A stretch of DNA of 64,000 nucleotides. Source: Lepturacanthus savala. Lineage: Eukaryota; Chordata; Actinopteri; Scombriformes; Trichiuridae. How positions within the stretch are numbered: position 1 is the first letter of the stretch; each line of letters starts with the position of its first letter. The DNA lies in assembly GCA_030544235.1 (NCBI GenBank), contig CM060478.1, forward strand, positions 4,833,727 to 4,897,726, read 5' to 3'. Below are positions 33,583 through 46,620 of this stretch, in pieces. Position numbers and translations under genes: made by a program. Below the pieces are notes generated by a model. That model was not told where the DNA came from. It did no database searches and worked only from the letters and a program-made list of their open reading frames with translations.

Positions 33583-34989
33583 TTAATAGTTGTACTAATA
33601 GTTATTAAAGTTTAAATGAAAAAAAATACAATTCTTTGTATATTTCATATCAAATTGCAATCATGTTTTCTTTCTGTAAGGCAGAATAGGACATAATCAC
33701 ATCGCTTTAAAATGTTCATGTCTAATTCTAACCAATCAGAGAAACTTAGTTTTTGTGTTGAAGTGCATTTCCTGAGATATAAAGTGCTTTAACCATGGGG
33801 AAGTCATTATATCTTTTCAGAAATTGATCTGGGGCGTATTAAAAAAACAACAAAGATGATGCTAAAATCGATGGATAAGAGACAGACTGAGTTCCTGGTT
33901 TACTCCTGAATCGGCAGCAAAGAGTCAGAGGAAGACGCAACCGGCTCAGCAGACAAATTCAATAGATGGTTACGTGCTGATATGAGATGTGATATGGGTT
34001 GCTGTTTATCACCAGTCCACAATGATCCATAATCAGCTTTCAACATACATTTAGCTGCTACTGGCTCACACAAGGTCTCTGCTAAATATAGCTGTTAGGT
34101 TGCTGCATATGTAGATACAGGCCGATTCAATAATTAAACATATACAGTATTGTGTGTAATTATAGTCGCTTACATCTTGCATAGTTACCAGAAATTGAAA
34201 AAGTCACGCAAACCAGAGAAAATCTAAATATTTTCATCTCCTGGTGAAGGTTATTCCAGCAGAACGGTTTCATCACGGCTGAAAGAGAAGAACAGGAGCA
34301 GAGCAGCTTCTTAAACCAACTGAATTTCTGAGGAAATGGCCTCATAAACTAATAAATTACTGTTAAAACCAACACAGCCACTGACAGGTAGCCAGCGGAC
34401 AGACTTTAAAATAGGCAGAAGGTCTCCTTTTTGGTCTAAGGCAGCATTGCTCCACACATAAGCCTTGAAATTAAAAGAACCACCAGATTTCTTGTTTCTT
34501 AGCTCACGCTGAGCTAATTTCTCACTTGAACCATTGATCAGTATTCGTGTTTCATCCCGGTTGAGCTGTGACATCCACACTTTTAAATCTAAAATACAGG
34601 TGAAAAGTGAGCCATGAGCCCATTGGGGGAAGACACAGCTGTAGGGGAGGAAAAAATAGGATTTACTACAGCAAGGATGTCTTCAGATAGAGAATTAAAA
34701 ATAGTTTTATAAAGGCAGGTAGGAATTGGGTCAAGGGAACATGTGGAACGCTTCAGCTCTGTTTCTATTTTCCCGACAGTTAAGCATCAACCAGGTAGAA
34801 GTCACTGCTCAGAGGATATAGGGAAAAGATGTCATTTGTATTTTCTCCTCTTCACATTTAGAGCCTGGAGGCTCCATACTGAAGAATTTACTAGAGAATC
34901 TATTCGGGGTCATGATGTTAAACAGGCTCCAGGAATATTTTTGGTGTTTAATAGAGTCAGAATAACTATTCTTATATCTCTAGTAGGTA
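33583..34989. other. B3GAT2: Intron 1, nothing recognised
   Basis: Short open frames on both strands (61-91 codons) have no recognisable content. A translation around 34311-34580 (minus) vaguely recalls retrotransposon-derived sequence (LLPILKSVRWLPVSGCVGF) and might be a tiny non-LTR reverse-transcriptase relic, but it is too short to call. Confidence 0.35.
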
Positions 34990-35180
34990 ACAATTATTTT
35001 GATAGTTTATTAATCTAATGATTAATAAAAAAAACGCAGCTGATTCAACCGAAAACGTCTTTTTTTGGTTCAGACCAACAGCTCACAACCCAAAAATCAT
35101 CAAGAAACCAGAAAATAATCAGAATTGAGAAACTGGAAGCAGAGAATTTGGACATTTTATTCTTAAAAATGACTCAAACC
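34990..35180 (+). repeat. hAT-like 'CTGCAACTAATCGATTAATC' family fragment
   Basis: Contains ATTTTGATAGTTTATTAATC, AGACCAACAGCTCACAACCC and GAAACCAGAAAATAATCAGA. Both ends are truncated. Confidence 0.65.
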
Positions 35181-36393
35181 CATGATGAAAATGGTTACTT
35201 GCTAGAATTGCCTTATTGTAATTTTAGGGTTTTTTAGCATGGGTGGATTAATTCTGCACTATTCTGTGGTCTTTATTTTCATAGTTTGGTCTTTTTTGAC
35301 CCACTGGGCCGCCATTTATTTTTGGTTATTTTCATGGTTTTGCCAATTTTAGGTTTTCACAGACAGACAATAAGATGTTATATTTGTAGGTTGCAGGATG
35401 TGATGTGAGAGTTCTGTATTTGAGTCGAGAAAAGGGAGGTCTCCGTGAGAAAAAGATGAGGTCACTGATATAAAAAAAAAAGATTTTAAACGCACGAGAG
35501 CCGTGTTGCTTCCTGTCCGATTTGCAGCCGAAAATGAGTTCCTGTTTATGGGAACTATAACCATGTTATTTATGTTGGGCCTTTTATAGCTCTGCTGGCA
35601 GGGTTGGGATGATGGATTTGATGGAATAAACAGGTCTGGGTGGGGCCGGTAGTCAAGGTGAAATACATCGCACGATGCTCAAAGCTCCTGTGGTCGGGAT
35701 GCGTAGAATTCTGTCTCTTTAAAACAGTGTTCAGCTCCCTGAACTAATACGGTTTCATGTGCAAATCAGCTTCTCCTGCACTTATTTTATTGCATTTTAG
35801 GCCCTTTTGCTCCCAGCTGTAGTTGGACTTTCCATAACTTAAGAAAAAGGTCCAGAGGGGCAGAGACAGGTTGTTAAACTGAGAAATATCCACAGTTTGC
35901 ACAGTAAAAGGTGTAGCCTTTCGTTTCAAATAATATGACAACTGGGTAAAAAAAAAAAATGTAAATTAAAAGCTCACCTAAATAATAAAAAAGAGGCAGC
36001 CATTTTCTCACAATACCCGAGATCACATTCAGAATAAGAGAAAATCTGATTTTTATTCTCTTAAATCACTCGTCTGTGCCACATATGAATAAATCTGTTT
36101 CGGTTCCTGCGTGAGGTCTTTTCATATTTTATAGAGATGATATTATTTTATCCTGTGCGACTGAGTCTGCTAAATTAACCACGGATAAATTAAAACTTTA
36201 CCAAAGGTAATGCAGCATGCTCTTATTTAAAATTATTAACGCAATAAAAGAAAATGAATTTGGTTCTAAAGTCATTTGCATATCTCCACTGCGACAGGGT
36301 CAGAGAGTATAAATATCTGGACTTCTGCCTCTATGTAAATTTGAATATTTCAGAGGCTGCAACAGAAGCTTTTTGAAGCAGTTTCCTCTGTTT

Positions 36394-36437
<44 letters not shown>

Positions 36438-39400
36438 CTCACTTATAGACATACTGCTGCCTCCACTTTTAGAGTCTCTTCACCATTGAGCTCTGAGGTT
36501 CATTACTGGAGATAATTACAGTCACTCTTGCGTGCAAATGTGGTATTATAAAAGCCATAATGTCTGAAAATTGCCATCTTATATCTCATTTATGCTGCTC
36601 TATACTGAACTCACTGTAGTTATCAGCTGATGCTTCACGGACACTATCCCAGAAACGTCTGCTTTTACTGTTAACAAACCGCTTCAGTGGAATCATTGAA
36701 AAAAAAAAAAAGAGGAAAATTCCCAATAACCACACAGTCATCCTCTATTTTCTCTTCTATTCTGTGTGTGTTGTTGTCACATTATTTGATTTATTTTTCA
36801 TTGGAGCTGCCAGCAGAGAGTGGCTGTATAACAGCAGGTGTAATACGCTTCCCTGTATAAATAAAGGTATAAACTGCAAGTTTGTGCTGCAAACTTTTAC
36901 TGTGCCAGCACTAATCTGCAGACTGTGGCACGGGAAACAGCGTGAATAAAGCAGCCGCCACCGAGCAGAATAATGTACCATCTGGTGAAGCTCTGTCACC
37001 CCACAGCTTTGTTTGGTTCCCAGCAAACATTTTGACATTGAGTTGTTGTTGATAAGACGTCGAAAATGAAAATTGAGACAACATCTGTAGTCAGCCGCCA
37101 CCTGCAACACTGCGCCTCCTTTATCGGCTCCGATCTGTCTCCAAAGCTGGTGTAATATAACTTTTATCGCGCTATAAAATCATTTTATTAAAGAGTTGTA
37201 CTTGATTAAACCGATGAACACCTCCCGAGCATGTCTGCCTGTCAGATGCTGCTCTGTATGGCGAGGCAAAGATTACACTTTGTCATTTTAATGGGATTTT
37301 TATCCTCAGATCCAGAAACAGAAAGATCTGGATGCTTCTGGGTGTGATTTAGCTGCTTCTATAATCGTGTGACACTTCAACCCAGACTCTCATTGTACAG
37401 AGAGAACTACAAAAGATGGACATGGTTTGAAAATGGAAAACTTTTGTCCCTAATTTTTTAATTTTTTCAACAACAAAAATGGCCGCTCTGATACAATATC
37501 ACAGTACCTACATCCCTCCTCATAGTTGCTTTCAGGCAAAAGACAAAAAAGTACAAAAGAAACAAGAGCAATAAGAAAAAGCAAAAACACAAAAATGCAA
37601 AAAAGTGGCAGCAGTATATCAAACATATATAGATGCTTTTCTCCCAAAGCTGTGAACATTCTGAAGTCTAATTTCCACTAATTTCCCACATCTCGCCTTA
37701 TAATCTAATACTTTTGGCATTAAATTTTGTATATTTCAAACAAAATATTGTATGCATTATTTTTTACAGTTTTTATAGTGTTTTTCTCACTATATTTACT
37801 TTTATGCAGCTAAATGGAAATTTCATTGTACGGTATATGATGACAGTAAAAGCTTTCTTCTTCTGTTCTATTATAATATACATGCAGAATACACAAATAT
37901 ATATAATACATGCATCCAAGTGTATATTTTAGGTGTGTCCATCTATGTACCCATTACGTATTTGAATATACTGCAATGTTTTGCTGCATTTTTTTTTTTT
38001 AATTGCATGCAACGTCGATGAAAAAGTTGAGTGTCTGGAACAATTTTAACTGAACTTCACTCGAGGTCCGAGTTGTGCTTGAGTTGACTAAACAAATGTC
38101 TGGGCCAAAAATCTATTTTTTTGTCCTTCAATGATTGATTTTCAAAATATGGTAATCAGATCAGCCTCTAGTCGACATTATTCCTCCTGAAAAAAAAAAA
38201 AAAGAGCCGCAAAGTCTATTGAAGACGTCGCCTGGCTCAGTCGATGGTTGGAATAAGAACTCTGCAGAGGTGATTAATCAGTTGACAAAAATACTGCAGC
38301 AAATCGTTGTCGTCACTGCTTTCACAAGAGTTTTTTCCATTTTTACTTCTTAATTGTTCTTTTCGACACTTAAAAAAAAAATAGAGTGCAATACAAAACA
38401 AAATAGCAAAATTTATTATCATCAAACGCTTCCTATTTGGTGCCAAAAGACAAGAAGTGAAGCAGTAATTGCCTCCTGCTGATGCCAACGGTTTTTAGCT
38501 CCAGCTGAATATTAAAGGAATTGACAGTTCTCACTTTTGCCTGATGTATGTTACCCTCCCTCCACCCGACTCATGTGTCTTAAATGGAAATTATTTCTCC
38601 TCCAATAATCAAAAGTGTTTGAATCATTTGGAGCCAAAATGGCAAAATCCCAAAATGAGTGCGCAGCTCTAACAGCTCATTTAAAGCTGCAGTAATCAAT
38701 ATTTTTGTATAACAATGGGTGACATGACTGCTCTCTCTGCAGTTCTCTTCACCTCCGGAGCTTTTTAAGCTTTTCTCAGCTCATTGTTTGAGAACTTTAG
38801 AGCCAGATCTTTCTACTAATACCACCTCCACTCGTAGAAAGCTGGTGTTTTTTCATCATAAAAGCGCCAATAAACACATTGGTACACTATGGTAGCATTA
38901 GGCTAATGTTGCTCCATGTCAATCAGATGTGTAACTAAGAACTAACCAGTCTTAAAGGTCACATAAGCCATCAGGACTTTCCTAGAGTTGTGACATCACA
39001 ACTATACAGTCACAGTCAAATCAATCAGAGGAGAGGCTCATTATTATTAACAAGATTGACACTAAACAACTTGTTAATTCTAGAGCTCTAGAGAGAAGAT
39101 TTAAAACTATGAGATGATTTTTCATACTTGACCACAACATTTATTTCATTTATCAACAACAAAAATCAAGAAAAAGTGCACATTTAGCACCATAAGATCA
39201 GCTTGTTGAGCGGTTTTGCCTTTAAATGGGCAAAAAAAAAAATGCAATGAGTCATAACATTTAAACCTCACCAATCGCTCTAATTGGTCCAAAAACAATT
39301 CCTTATAGAATCCTAATGAATGTTCTGACACACATTTGTATTAAAACATATCCAAGATGTTTGTAATTAAGTTTAATCTGCTAATGCTGCTGCAGGACAT

Positions 39401-40990
39401 TAAATTAGACTTTTGTGCAAATCTAGTTTCTAAAAAATAGGTTAAGCAGAGGAAAAAAATATATTCAAAAACCCAAATGAAATGTTGGGTCTTTGTTGAA
39501 CATTGGTCTGTAAACGCCACATCTTCTGAGTGCAGCATGTTATACTCACGGCCTATTTCCATCTAACAATATGTCAAACTGCACTGAGCTTTGAGGCACA
39601 GCTTTCAAACCAGAAGATCATTAGCAGTCAAACTAAGTCTTAAACACTAAACCAGAATAACGATCGCTGTCCAGGAACGTCCAGCAGCTCTGTCTTCCTA
39701 TTGTTTTCTATTCTATCTGTAGAGTTTTCTTTTTTTTTTACAAAGCAGAGGAGCCTGAGTCTTTGAAAAATGACCCGACAGTGGAAGGCAGAATCGAGGG
39801 ACGGGGGGAGGGAAGGGTTTTAACGTCACGCGGGTGAACTCGCGGGGCCTCGGTATTAACGGGGGAACGGGGCTTCAAAAGCTACGAGTCGGAGGTAAAA
39901 GAGGCGGAAAGAGGAAGAGAAATGAAAGGGAAGCGAGAGGTGAAGGAGGAGAGGACGCTCATCACTCATCTGAAGGTGGAAGTGAGGGCGGTTTATCTAC
40001 TCTGGCTTCGTTCTGCGGCACCTAAAAGATAAAGTCGCTTCACTTTCATGCTCTTTATTACAGTTACCAGCTCTGACAGCTTTATGAAAATAAATGTCAA
40101 TTTCCCTTTTTCTCTAACAGGAGTGACTGCCTGGTTCAACATCACGTTTTACATTTGCTGGTTAAAAGAAGGAGAGAACTTGCTGCTGTTTAAAACATTA
40201 AATATTGTTCAGCGCGCCGCAAAACAATGAAATCTTATCAGGGGGGAAGTATCCTGCATTTAGTGCAATTAGTTCAATATTGTTCAATATTGAGGAGAAA
40301 TATCTTTGGGAAAAGAGCTTCTCCCATTTATTGAGTGTAATATGAAAATCAAAAGCAATAAAACTGAACTGAAACACCACAATAATCAAAAAAAGAATCC
40401 TTAGGGTCTGAAAGTTGATTGGGGAAAATGCAACCTCCGCCTCCCTAATGAGTTAGGGAGAAGAAAAGAAAAACTTTCACTTTACTCAAAAACCAACATT
40501 AAAAACCAGGAAATCCAACAAATGCGCGCACACACACACACACACGAGCCATCAGCATCCTTTTATAGACTATAATGGGGCTGATTAACTCCAGCTGGGT
40601 GAGATAAGCACAGGTTTCATCAATAGTTTCTAATGAGGAGCGCGTGGAGCTTATCTCTCACAGAACATGATTGATATAGCTAGGCTACAGTTAGCTTAGC
40701 AGAAAAAAAACAACATGAAACAGCCTCATTCGGTCCCAAGTTGAACCATGTGAACTCATGAGCTTCACAGGTGTTGATCGTGGTTTTCATGATAAGAAAG
40801 AGACGATGAATCCTTCAGTCAAGATCTTGTTCCAGAGGCAGAATTTAGCATATGAGCTAAGGTGAGTGAATGAGTTTGGCACTAAAAGTAAAGCGAGGAT
40901 GCTAAATGAAATCAATATTTGGTGGGAGTAGATGCATCTTTAGAACAGCACCAGTTTTTCCAAGGTATTTTGCAGGTTGGTTGTCACAAT
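35181..40990. other. B3GAT2: Intron 1, no gene seen
   Basis: No exon recognised. It holds a TA run (36397-36433) and poly-A runs at 35947-35958, 36698-36710 and 38191-38204. A purine-rich GGAAGAG-type tract lies at 39780-39960. A short CA run is at 40526-40545. Bases 38680-39010 may be an interspersed repeat, judging by the start TTAAAGCTGCAGTAATCAAT, but no second copy was found. The open frames are without recognisable content. Confidence 0.4.
36397..36433. repeat. (AT)n microsatellite
   Basis: A pure AT run of about 18 units. Confidence 0.96.
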
Positions 40991-41040
40991 CAGAGCTGCA
41001 ATGATTAGTCGATTCATTTCTAACTATTACATTAACTCAG
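40991..41040 (-). repeat. hAT-like family fragment
   Basis: About 50 bases: CAGAGCTGCAATGATTAGTC then GATTCATTTCTAACTATTAC. A terminus only. Confidence 0.5.
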
Positions 41041-41079
41041 GTATACTTTATCTAGACAGTCCATTAAAACTTACTGTAG

Positions 41080-41540
41080 ACACCTGTATTTGGGTGTTAT
41101 TCCACGTTTTGACAGGTAATAGAGAGGTCCTCAATGACTCCAATACAGAGATTTTCAGAGAAAAGCAGAATGGATCTCTGTTTTAAAGTTGCCAGTTTAG
41201 AAATACCAAGTCTTTAGTGAAGTACTGTGATGATGATCTGCTCAAATGGGAGACCAGCGCAGAGAGAGAAAAATGCTTACGTCTTTTTTTTTATGAGAAG
41301 TCTGGAAAAAATATTGAAATGTGTATAAGCCCATTTAAGGGGCATAACTTGCTGAATACTTGAAAATTAAATGTTTGTAAGTGTGCTCTCTGTATACAAT
41401 ATCTTAAATTTACTAGTATTATTTGTTTGAAATCTCTGTAGCAGCTCATCATAATGTTCACACTTTGGCATCAGCCCCCAGGACTCTTTAAAATTTCCCT
41501 ATAGGAAATGTTCTATATTATCATTTCTTTACCTCACACG
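41080..41540 (-). repeat. Unclassified repeat (copy 2 of the 19211-19760 family)
   Basis: The reverse complement is colinear with 19350-19760. It contains AAATGGGAGACCAGCGCAGA and AGCTCATCATAATGTTCA, the inverses of words in that copy. No coding frame and no complete terminal repeats. Confidence 0.55.
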
Positions 41541-43658
41541 AACCAATTGTGGTTACATTTAACCTTAACCACAGCATTGTCACACCATAAAAGATTATCT
41601 GTGAAAACCTGCACAAGTCAAAAAATATTGATATGAAATGTTTGACATTTAACATATCCGTGGATTTGCAGGAACCTGCATCGTCAACCTTTCCCTCCGG
41701 CGACTGGGCTGCAGCTCCACACACGGCGGATATTTGTGCAGGAAAATGAAGTCATGTGGGGCGAAGTGGAATAATTGTCTCAGCTGTTTTTGATTGGATG
41801 TTACAGCCTAAGGCTCAAACCTTGTGTCTCGAGTGAGCTCAGTATTGACACTTGATTTCTCCTCCTTTAACATACCGCACATTGGTTTATCGTCCTCATC
41901 ATTGTCTTGCACATTTGCATAGTAGTTAAGATATCTACCAGAGACTTCTATGTACTACAATCACACCTGATTTGCAGCTCATCAGCAGCGTTTCATATTT
42001 CCCAACCTGCCAACTGCTGCAGTCCACAGTTCTGCCTCTGTCATCGATCTCTGACGAGGCTCGATACGCGTTTTGCCGGAGGCGGTATCATTTAATTAGG
42101 TTGTCGATGGCAGATTGGCAGTTCTCATCACTGTTACAGCAACATAAACCCTTCCCGCATCCGATTCCACAAACACACCGCTCACTGGGCCGTCTACGCC
42201 TCACTTACATTTAATACACCGCCAAGACAGGCCGGCACGTGCAGAGAAATATGGACCAGTAATAGCGTTTCTAGGCTTTCTGTTTCCCTGGTCCACACAT
42301 CCAGGTCTCCTGTACACCGCCGTCCTCCAGGGAAGAATAAAGTATTTTGAGTTGAATGATTGCTTGGAAGTATAAGAGCAGAGCAGAACTGTAAATGCTC
42401 TCCATATATTGTGCCATTATATATATATTTTGCCAGTATATTTACTCGGTTTGAGAGTTAGAAGTCAGTGATGTCTGAGCGCAGTAATGTGGTGCTGCCT
42501 GCTGATTTGGTTTTGTGCCGTTTTGTCATGAGCGACTTGCTGGAGGCTGTTTGGATGAGCGATGTGGAGTAGTGTCTAGATGAACGGGCTTCAGGGTGGC
42601 CAGAAAAATAGATTTGCATATATATTTATATATGCATCTACACACAAAGACAAAATACAGATGTCTCATACTCCCAACACAAAAACTCCACTGCCATCCT
42701 CACTCCCGCCTCCTTCTCTCCTCTTCTCCCCGTCTTTTATCTCCCTCGCTCCCTCCGTCTCGTTTCTTGTCGCACCGCTTCTGGCTGTGTGCAAATTCAT
42801 TCACTGTGAAACTGGAAGGCAGCTCTGTACTCTTACATTCAGTTAGCCACAGAGTCCGTCGCCCTCACCCACATTTCAGGCAAAAATTAACGCTCCGTAA
42901 TCACTCACGCGAACTGACACAGAAGTAATTCATTTCAGAATCAACGTCAGGACGGCCGACTTTCTGAGGAGACTCTTGACTCGACGGCGTCCGCCCTCGG
43001 CCCCCGTCGGCTCACACGTCACGTCTGGTTTGCCCGTGCAGGACTTGTGTTGTGACCGACCAGGAAACTGACTCGGCTTGACGAACTGTCAAATGCCTTC
43101 AGGTCTTTGGCCAGGTTCACTTCGTCATACAGGAGTTAAAAGTAGAAGAGTCTGCAGGTCTGTGAGCAGCTTACCGCTCACCTTTCTGTTACCTCTCATA
43201 TGAAATGATGTGTGTGCTTGGCCAAAGAAATACAATTATAATTTTCTCAAGCTTGAGAACAATTCCTGCTTTAAAAGGTGAAAAGTCCCACCACTTCTCC
43301 AGTGCTTGTGTTTAAATATTTAGGTTTCTGGCTCCTGTGAACTGAATCCACTCATTCTGCTGCAGAAAAACATGATATTTAGGCTAATTGAAATGCACAT
43401 GTTATACCCATGGAAAAAGGTTAAGAATCTGCTGAAGTGAAGTGGAAAAAAAAGTCACAATAAGTTGGGGACATTGCTTTTTACATTGCTTTTCCTATTT
43501 GCTCTGAATTTTAATAAAGTAAAAGTTTCCTTTGTTATTACTAATAATGAATGAGGAAAAAAAAAACACTATTTTCATTAGTTTAATATTACACCAAAAA
43601 TGGGTACGTTACACTTTTGAGAAGCATTCATCAGGTCATGTTAGTTTCTTGCCTTTTA
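41541..43658. other. B3GAT2: Intron 1, no gene seen
   Basis: No exon recognised. Pyrimidine-rich sequence at 42690-42780. The overlapping open frames at 42580-42928 are Ser/Pro/Leu/His-rich products of that tract. ATAAAGTATTTTGAGTTGAA at 42339-42358 recalls a non-LTR retrotransposon tail but is too short to call. Confidence 0.4.
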
Positions 43659-43671
43659 AAAGTCCATTTGT

Positions 43672-44024
43672 CAGTCAGTCATTTTCTATACCTGCTTATT
43701 CCTCATTAGGGTCACATGGTCTGCTGGAGCCTATCCCAGCGTGTTACGGTGAGAGGCAGGGATACACCCCAGATGGTTGCCAGCCAATCGTGGGGCACAC
43801 ACCATTCACTCACACCTACGGGCAATTTAGAGTCTCCAATTAACCTGAGCATGTTTTTGGACTGTGGGAGGAAGCCGGAGTACCCGGTGAAAACCCACGC
43901 AGACACGGGGAGAACATGCAAACTCCACACAGAAAGGTCCCAGATCCAGGACCAAGGAGGTCTTGAACCTGCGACCTTCTTGCTGTGAGGCAACAGCTCT
44001 AACCCCTGCGCCACCGTGTCGCCC
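43672..44024 (-). mobile_element. tRNA-derived SINE (DANA/mermaid type) with 13-bp target duplication
   Basis: On the minus strand the element starts GGGCGACACGGTGGCGCAGG and includes a tRNA-like promoter head with GGTCGCAGGTTCAAGA. It continues with GTGTGGAGTTTGCATGTTCT, then GTCTGCGTGGGTTTTCACCG, the conserved body of the fish DANA/mermaid SINE group. It ends in a short GACTGACTG tail. It is flanked by AAAGTCCATTTGT on both sides (43659-43671 and 44025-44037), an exact 13-bp duplication typical of LINE-mediated insertion. The open frames over it on both strands are not genes. Confidence 0.88.
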
Positions 44025-44037
44025 AAAGTCCATTTGT

Positions 44038-45538
44038 ATAATTTTTTTTTTTTCCTTACAAAAATCATGATTCTGTGCCATTTTCTGATAGGAAATGTCA
44101 AATGGTGTAACCGAAAAAGAATAATACATTTTAAATATATAATCCACCTAGAATATAAAACTTGTTGATAGCATGTATTATGAATTTTTTATAAAGGGAG
44201 TTAAACTATCCGGTACCAAATTTTTAGGGTTACACTACATGATAGTTTTGTCACTGAGCCATATATAAATACAATTTCGTGATTTCACTGCTTTCAACTT
44301 GAGATATGTTTTTAACTTGTCACATACACAAGACACTCGAGCAGGAACAGTAAAGTCCTGCAGCGTCTGTCACTGTTACACATGCTACATCCTTTTTAAT
44401 AACGGGTTTCAGCACACACCAGAGCCAGGAGCATTAATTCAATTGCACCTGTGGTTTGTGTTTCTTGAAATCAGTCTGATGTCTGCAGACCGCTGCTGAC
44501 CAGCATCACAACCAGCAGGTAAAGACCAAGTGAACCGGCCTCCATGCTGCTCTGCTGAGGCCTGGGTTTAACCTCTGTTAACCGGACACCAGGCCCCCGT
44601 ATGTTAGTCCACATCTAAATTCACAGCCAAACACCTGGAGCCACAACAGTCCTATAAACTGTTAGTTTACAGCTGTGATTCCCAGACTGGGGGATCAGGA
44701 CCATAGAGATCTATAAAAAAAAACTTACCGAATGCTGCTGTACAATGAGCCAGCATCTATGGTGGATAAAGCGTTAAAATAACCAGAACCTGTTCAGTTT
44801 TCAACTGATTTTCTACTTATTTCATTATAAAATGTCATTAATGATGTTATGACAGTACATACTTATGTTTTGAAAAATTATAATCATGAACTTTCATATA
44901 AAAGTAACATTATGCAGGTGCACACATTCTGCACATGAGTAAAAGCAGAAATTCTATGAAGACAAAAAGCTTTATTACAATAATTTACATTGCACTGACA
45001 AATGGGAGCTGCAATTTCTAAATATTCAATCATCTTGTATCATAGCAACACTAATAACATGTGGAACAAATCAAATCATTTGGAAATTGGTCAAAATTTC
45101 AATTAGGTTATGAGTATTTTTGTCTGTGCAGATCAATCACTTCATCGCAGTTAGAGAACCAGAATACAGCTGGAGCTGGACCTTCCCAATATGGCCGCCA
45201 TTGGGGGACATTAGCATATAGCTGGGGGAGGACACTGAATTAATGAAAGCCATGTGTTGATAGGACAGGTTGGATTCAGAGAAACGTGCATATTTTGGAA
45301 ACAAAACCAAGATTTTTAAAAAAGAAAATTGTAACTAGTTTTTATACATGAGTGCATTTCACCTCCTTGAGCCTTTTAAAGAGATTAGTTGATTCATCAA
45401 TTAGTTGACTGACAAGATTGGTCAGTTTCTGATAATTCAATAATCATTTTAGTAGTCATTTAAAAAAAAAAAAAAACTCAGATGTAATGTATTGTGCTTA
45501 TGATTTAGCCCTTACCTTTTCTTTGTCCAACATGATGA

Positions 45539-45569
<31 letters not shown>

Positions 45570-45770
45570 GAGTGCAGTCATCCACCAGTTGGAAGATCTG
45601 CAATTTGATTCTGATTCTTACTGTCATGACTCAAGTATAAGACTAAATCTAAGCTTGTAATCATTTTTTCCCCCCCACACTTGACTATATGACTGTGTAC
45701 ATCACCTTGTGTAAATGTTTCCTGTGTGTAAAAGTGGATCTAAACTAAACCTTTTCTTTCCTCTTGGCAG
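44038..45770. other. B3GAT2: End of intron 1, nothing recognised
   Basis: Contains an hAT-like fragment at about 45380-45450 (GATTCATCAATTAGTTGACT), poly-A at 45463-45476 and an AT run at 45539-45565. The 3' splice site of intron 1 is preceded by a pyrimidine-rich stretch, CTTTTCTTTCCTCTTGGCAG. Confidence 0.5.
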
Positions 45771-45915
45771 ATGCGGAGCACCCGAGGCGTTTCCGTGTGG
45801 CCCGTTGGGTTTGTGGGCGGCAGAGCGTATGAGCGCCCCCTGGTGTCGGGGGGTAAAGTGGTGGGTTGGTACACCGGCTGGAGACCGGACCGGCCTTTCG
45901 CCACCGACATGGCAG
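45771..45915 (+). CDS. B3GAT2: B3GAT2 coding exon 2 (residues 180-228)
   Basis: 145 bases between acceptor CTCTTGGCAG and donor G|GTAAGG (45916), entered in phase 0 and left in phase 1. It encodes MRSTRGVSVWPVGFVGGRAY then ERPLV...GKVVGWYTGWRPDRPFATDMAG. This is the highly conserved GT43 segment that lines the acceptor and donor sites, including the W-Y-T-G-W motif. It follows LELFEE of exon 1 directly, as in vertebrate B3GAT2. The initial ATG is an internal Met, not a start. GC content is well above the flanking introns. Confidence 0.93.
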
Positions 45916-46026
45916 GTAAGGAAGGACACAAATGCATGACTGATTTAATGAGAGATAAGTACAGCATTACGTCATTTCAAATAGACATCACGTTACATGC
46001 AAACCATGTGCTGAACATATTTAAAG

Positions 46027-46439
46027 CAGGAGAGTCAAACTCAATGTAGTTAATTCAGCAAAAAATAATCTCAAGTGGGCCGGAACAGTAAAAATTTATA
46101 AAGTCACCTACAAATTAAACTTTTTCATGTAAAGAAATACTATGACATAAAATGTCGATCACCAACAGTCCACAACCCAAAGATCATCAGTTTATTATAG
46201 AAGACTAAAGAAACCAGAAAATAATCAGAAGAGAAACTGGAACCAGAACATTTGGACATTTTCTCCTTAAAATTAAAAAAAATCATTTATTCCTTGAGCC
46301 CTGAAAGCATCTCACCAACTTCACATTTCTGTGAAGAAACAGGAACTGCTCCATTTTTTGTCACGGTCATCCAGTGGGCTGGATCGGACCCCTTTAGCTG
46401 TCCGGGTCTAGCCCCCGGGCCACATGTTTGACACCCCTG
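46027..46439 (-). mobile_element. hAT-like element, 'GTCAAACATGTGGCC' family (copy 3), with a fragment of the other hAT-like family inside
   Basis: 413 bp. Left end CAGGAGAGTCAAACTCAATG; the right end in reverse complement reads CAGGGGTGTCAAACATGTGG. Flanked by ATTTAAAG / CTTTAAAT (6/8), consistent with an 8-bp duplication. Bases 46165-46275 are a fragment of the 'CTGCAACTAATCGATTAATC' family (CCACAACCCAAAGATCATCA; GAAACCAGAAAATAATCAGA). Confidence 0.7.
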
Positions 46440-46575
46440 CTTTAAATAGAGCTACAAATACACTTATGCAGAGAGAAGATCAATACCACTCTCCTGTCTG
46501 TATGAAACAGAGCTAGAAATCAATTAGCTTAGCATTAAAATGAGAAACGGGTAGACTGACTTTGTCCAAAGGGGG

Positions 46576-46578
<3 letters not shown>

Positions 46579-46617
<39 letters not shown>
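46579..46617. repeat. (AT)n microsatellite
   Basis: A pure AT run of about 19 units after GGGGGGGG, followed by a short GTGTGTG. Confidence 0.96.

Positions 46618-46620
<3 letters not shown>

Larger units (their letters stand above)
7949..45770 (+). other. B3GAT2: B3GAT2 intron 1 (about 37.8 kb)
   Basis: Runs from donor GTAACT at 7949 to acceptor CTCTTGGCAG ending at 45770, phase 0. It is dense in mobile elements and hosts the CACTG-ended unit at 26286-30922 with its own gene on the same strand. No further B3GAT2 exon is needed: exons 1 and 2 join without any gap in the protein. Confidence 0.85.

Noticed and set aside
34311..34580. Minus-strand frame with LLPILKSVRWLPVSG-type sequence as a reverse-transcriptase relic
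   Set aside because: Suggestive of a non-LTR retrotransposon C-terminus, but under 90 codons and without supporting motifs or a 3' tail; not enough to annotate.
43532..44147. Several overlapping open frames of 90-129 codons on both strands
   Set aside because: They cover the SINE at 43672-44024. Open frames of this sort recur wherever that SINE occurs and do not encode a known protein.
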